Shown one piece after another: positions 62,376-64,000 of a stretch of DNA of 64,000 nt (position 1 is its first letter; each line of letters opens with the position of its first letter). A program made the position numbers and the translations under genes. The notes under the pieces are model-generated. The model made no database searches, was not told the origin of the DNA, and was given only the letters and a program-made list of their open reading frames with translations. Source of the stretch: Pyropia yezoensis (lineage: Eukaryota; Rhodophyta; Bangiophyceae; Bangiales; Bangiaceae); the NCBI GenBank assembly GCA_009829735.1, contig CM020620.1:4146299-4210298 (forward strand). Reading direction: 5' to 3'.

Positions 62376-64000
62376 CTACTCCCGGCGCGGACGCTGAGCC
62401 GCGGGAGTGTCCTCCGGCGCTACCTCCGCGGTACGACGGGAACCGGAGGAAGACGGGATGACGTAGTGCGGTGGACGCGGCGCATCCCGGTATGACGCCA
62501 TCGGAGTAGTACCAGTAGTTGCCGGTGGCTCCCGCTCATCCAGATATGTCCGTCGGCGCCGCTGGAAGCCCGTGAAGGTCTCTGACCACTGCTGGGCCAG
62601 GCCATGCCGCGTCAAAGTCGCCAGAAGTTCGCCAACCACCGGGTTGTTCGACATCTGGCCGCTGTCCGCGCAAGCAAACACCCGGTCGACCACGTCGTTC
62701 AAGACGCTGGCGTAAGTACCCAGCACCAGAGAGGACCCGACGCCTTCAACCTGCACCGGAAGACGACCCAGCTGGTCTTCAATCATGCCGACGTCGTACT
62801 GGTCGCATGTTGGACCACCTTGGTTCAGGTACCAGTCAGGCACCCGGAAGCGGGTGAGGCGCAGAGTCGGCGCCGGAATCTCGAACCGGCCCGAGGATGA
62901 CACTACCGGACGGTCCACAACGGCCCCCGAGACCGGAGTACCCAACTCCAGCGGAGGCACAGCGCCGCCGGCGTTGGAAGAAGGCGTCCGGGGTAGAGCG
63001 GCCGGAGTAATCGGCGACCGCACGGCCACTCCCAGACTCGCCGCAGACAAGCGCGGTGCCGGAGGAGCTTGAAGTACTGGCACAGCCGGAACAGGGCGCG
63101 GACGTGCCGGTGACGGTTCAGGCGAGGCGACCGGGGCGACAGGGGCAACCGGTGGAAGTGGAGCCGCCGCAGACGCCCGACCGACCGCCGCGGCCCATCC
63201 CGACTCCTGCACCGGCGGTCCAACTGGCAGAAGATCAAGCGCGGCCGGAGCAGGAAAGCTACCTAGCTGCGGCCACGCCGGAAGCGGCGTCGCCAGCTGC
63301 ACCTTGGCCGGAGAAGACTGGTAGACCACCTGCGCCCAACCGAAGCCATCCCGACGCGGGCGGTTCTGGTCGGCAATCGCGTTCAAGAAGTTCCGGTCAT
63401 GCACCGGCACCAGACGCCGGAAGTCGATCATCGCCTGGAAGAGCTCCTTGTACTCCTCGTCCTGGCTGCACAGGAAGTCGACGGTCAACTTGTCGACAAT
63501 CCAGACCATCAGGAGGTCAGGGAGAAACCAAAGCCGGTTGGACACCAAGACCTCATGAAGCCAGTGGTTGGCCGCCAAGACTGTCATCTCGGACGTGTAC
63601 ATCATGTACGGGATTGAATGGAAGAAGCCCTTGATCGACGCCTGAGTCAAGGCGTCCAAGAAGTACCAGGTGCAAGGGATGCTGGAAGGAGCAAACCCGA
63701 CCGGGATCTCGACTTCCTGCTGCTGCGGGATGACCTTGGGGTAGTATGCCGCCCGGTTAGCCTTGTCCAGCTTCCAGAACTCCTGGTGGTTGCAGCTTAC
63801 AAGGAAGTCACGCTGACGCCCGCGTCGCTCACCCTGCTCCCGTGCCGGCGACAACTTGGAGTATTTCCGGGTCAAGAAAGGCGGCTCCAGAGCGACCATG
63901 CTCGGACGGGGGTCGCAGTTCAAGCTTCCCGACCCCTTGAGCGCCTCGTCCCAGACCTTGAGCGCCCGGTGGACGTACCCTTCCTCCTCCGGCCACCGGA
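62376..64000 (-). CDS. Long convergent ORF beside element A pol, unknown protein, 5' end outside window
   Basis: The frame is open from the window edge to a TAG just below 62376-62380, at least 540 codons. The N-part seen (EEEGYVHRALKVWDEALKG, REQGERRGRQRDFLVSCNHQ, EFWKLDKANRAAYYPKV) and the middle (WYFLDALTQASIKGFFHSIP, NHWLHEVLVSNRLWFLPDLL, VDFLCSQDEEYKELFQAMID) are rich in aromatic and charged residues and look like a folded domain. About 150 residues of Pro/Ala-rich sequence follow, then a second compact part (RLTRFRVPDWYLNQGGPTCD, YASVLNDVVDRVFACADSGQ, LLATLTRHGLAQQWSETFTG). I do not recognise the family. It ends 146 bp from the pol stop on the opposite strand. It could be an antisense gene carried in the 3' part of element A, or a host or other element's gene. 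Confidence 0.65.
   Translation of the reverse strand, partial: RWPEEEGYVHRALKVWDEALKGSGSLNCDPRPSMVALEPPFLTRKYSKLSPAREQGERRGRQRDFLVSCNHQEFWKLDKANRAAYYPKVIPQQQEVEIPVGFAPSSIPCTWYFLDALTQASIKGFFHSIPYMMYTSEMTVLAANHWLHEVLVSNRLWFLPDLLMVWIVDKLTVDFLCSQDEEYKELFQAMIDFRRLVPVHDRNFLNAIADQNRPRRDGFGWAQVVYQSSPAKVQLATPLPAWPQLGSFPAPAALDLLPVGPPVQESGWAAAVGRASAAAPLPPVAPVAPVASPEPSPARPRPVPAVPVLQAPPAPRLSAASLGVAVRSPITPAALPRTPSSNAGGAVPPLELGTPVSGAVVDRPVVSSSGRFEIPAPTLRLTRFRVPDWYLNQGGPTCDQYDVGMIEDQLGRLPVQVEGVGSSLVLGTYASVLNDVVDRVFACADSGQMSNNPVVGELLATLTRHGLAQQWSETFTGFQRRRRTYLDEREPPATTGTTPMASYRDAPRPPHYVIPSSSGSRRTAEVAPEDTPAAQRPRRE

Larger units (their letters stand above)
57048..63183 (+). repeat. Second assembly copy of 50402-56547
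   Basis: The right-hand contig starts at a base equivalent to 50402 and repeats everything to the left contig's end. Pol protein sequences are identical over all 1319 residues from the first TTG. Differences are single-base homopolymer indels confined to about 1.1 kb at each contig end. Confidence 0.9.

Overview
The window is a 64-kb stretch of a GC-rich eukaryotic nuclear genome. Short spliced introns (159-689 bp), a thioredoxin with a plastid-type leader, a plant-type dihydrodipicolinate reductase and the very high GC suggest a photosynthetic alga. A bangiophyte red alga of the Porphyra/Pyropia kind fits best, but that is inference. The sequence is an assembly scaffold with one 500-N gap (56548-57047).

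Host genes are few and mostly damaged. A three-exon CMGC protein kinase opens the window (238-2401). A two-exon Crinkler/RHS-like P-loop NTPase lies on the minus strand (24683-28045). A four-exon plastid-type thioredoxin (45912-47590) converges on the 3' exon of a dapB-like gene (48189-48864, minus) whose upstream exons are cut off by a retrotransposon. Broken host genes are an Nramp-like transporter remnant (about 3536-4423), the C-terminal half of an ABC-F ATPase (17260-18087), a BRX1 remnant (18381-19330), a zinc-knuckle gene (38670-39840) with a second fragment at 20090-20793, and a pair of related C2H2 zinc-finger genes in inverted orientation (15632-16213 and 36737-37510).

Most of the rest is mobile DNA. 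Chromodomain Ty3/gypsy element A occurs as a 5' piece at 6104-9361 and as a full gag-pol at 48956 onward; the second gag-pol after the gap (57048-63183) is most simply the same locus assembled twice. In element A, gag and pol are linked by a -1 frameshift heptamer (GGGAAAC) two codons before the gag stop. A long convergent ORF starts 146 bp beyond pol and runs off the window. Two related decayed gypsy copies lie on the minus strand at 9362-15152, integrase fragments at 5862-6103 and 21416-22156, and a third decayed plus-strand gypsy (element III) at about 39950-45053. A copia-like 615-bp LTR with a half-initiator-tRNA primer site sits at 19423, and a solo copy of it is nested in the gag of element III. 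A pogo/Tigger-like DNA transposon with 22-bp inverted repeats spans 31789-33662. A 677-bp dispersed repeat (probably a solo LTR) occurs three times. Tandem repeats with periods of 102, 151 and 145 bp crowd 29021-30395; the 145-bp unit looks tRNA-derived.

Several insertions lie next to splice sites of interrupted host genes (dapB, ABC-F, zinc-knuckle gene), so the recurring theme is host genes split or truncated at introns by retroelements.
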